Shown: in pieces, positions 50,032 to 50,160 of the stretch
How positions within the stretch are numbered: the stretch's first letter is position 1
Layout of the letters: each line of letters starts with the position of its first letter
The notes under the pieces: model-generated
What the model was told of the DNA's origin: nothing
What the model saw: the letters and a program-made list of their open reading frames with translations, nothing else
Database searches by the model: none
Source: Paracoccaceae bacterium
Lineage (GTDB): Bacteria; Pseudomonadota; Alphaproteobacteria; Rhodobacterales; Rhodobacteraceae
DNA: 50,160 bases
Assembly: GCA_029938175.1 (NCBI GenBank)
Contig: JAPYON010000001.1
Coordinates: 139,659 to 189,818 of the forward strand
Direction of reading: 5' to 3'
Made by a program: the position numbers and the translations under genes

Positions 50032-50160
50032 TTACACTTTCCCGTGGCAGTGTTTGTATTTCTTGCCAGAGCCACATGGACAAGCCTCGTTTCGACTCAG
50101 GCTTTTCCAAGTTCCAGGATTATTACGATCAATGCCGCGTCCAAGGACAGCAGGCTGTTT
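50032..50160 (-). CDS. secA: SecA C-terminus (SEC-C motif), partial at window end
   Basis: Reverse translation [42 protein letters not shown]; the zinc-binding [14 protein letters not shown] motif is typical of SecA, though other SEC-C proteins share it. Confidence 0.7.
   Translation of the reverse strand, partial: KQPAVLGRGIDRNNPGTWKSLSRNEACPCGSGKKYKHCHGKV

Overview
The window is a gene-dense alphaproteobacterial chromosome segment; gene content and order resemble Rhodobacterales (inference from protein families, no database search). Recognisable blocks are: the C-terminal part of malic enzyme, a PfkB kinase, a beta-lactamase-family protein, a GntR regulator, a YgjP-like metallopeptidase, PHB depolymerase, a TIGR02300 protein and tRNA-Ala(GGC); a PotABCD-like ABC transporter divergent from creatinase; a coxMNOP-like heme-copper oxidase cluster with two subunit III paralogues; glpD flanked by two truncated gene remnants; an XRE-cupin regulator, two tandem DMGDH/GcvT flavoproteins and a non-pyrrolysine MttB homologue; phoR and phoB with the pst operon deleted between them (Pho box and degraded 3' end of pstB still readable); carB; pabB (frameshifted at an A7 run) and a pabC-like gene; aspS, trxC, a DAO-type oxidoreductase/mnmD pair, lysC, ptsP, mce, a CinA-like gene, sfsA and map; a radC remnant interrupted by a transposase fragment; and the secA 3' end. 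The most interesting points are the pst deletion scar, the MttB/double-DMGDH operon (candidate quaternary-amine or methylamine demethylation system), the pabB A7 frameshift, and an unusual number of gene remnants for 50 kb.
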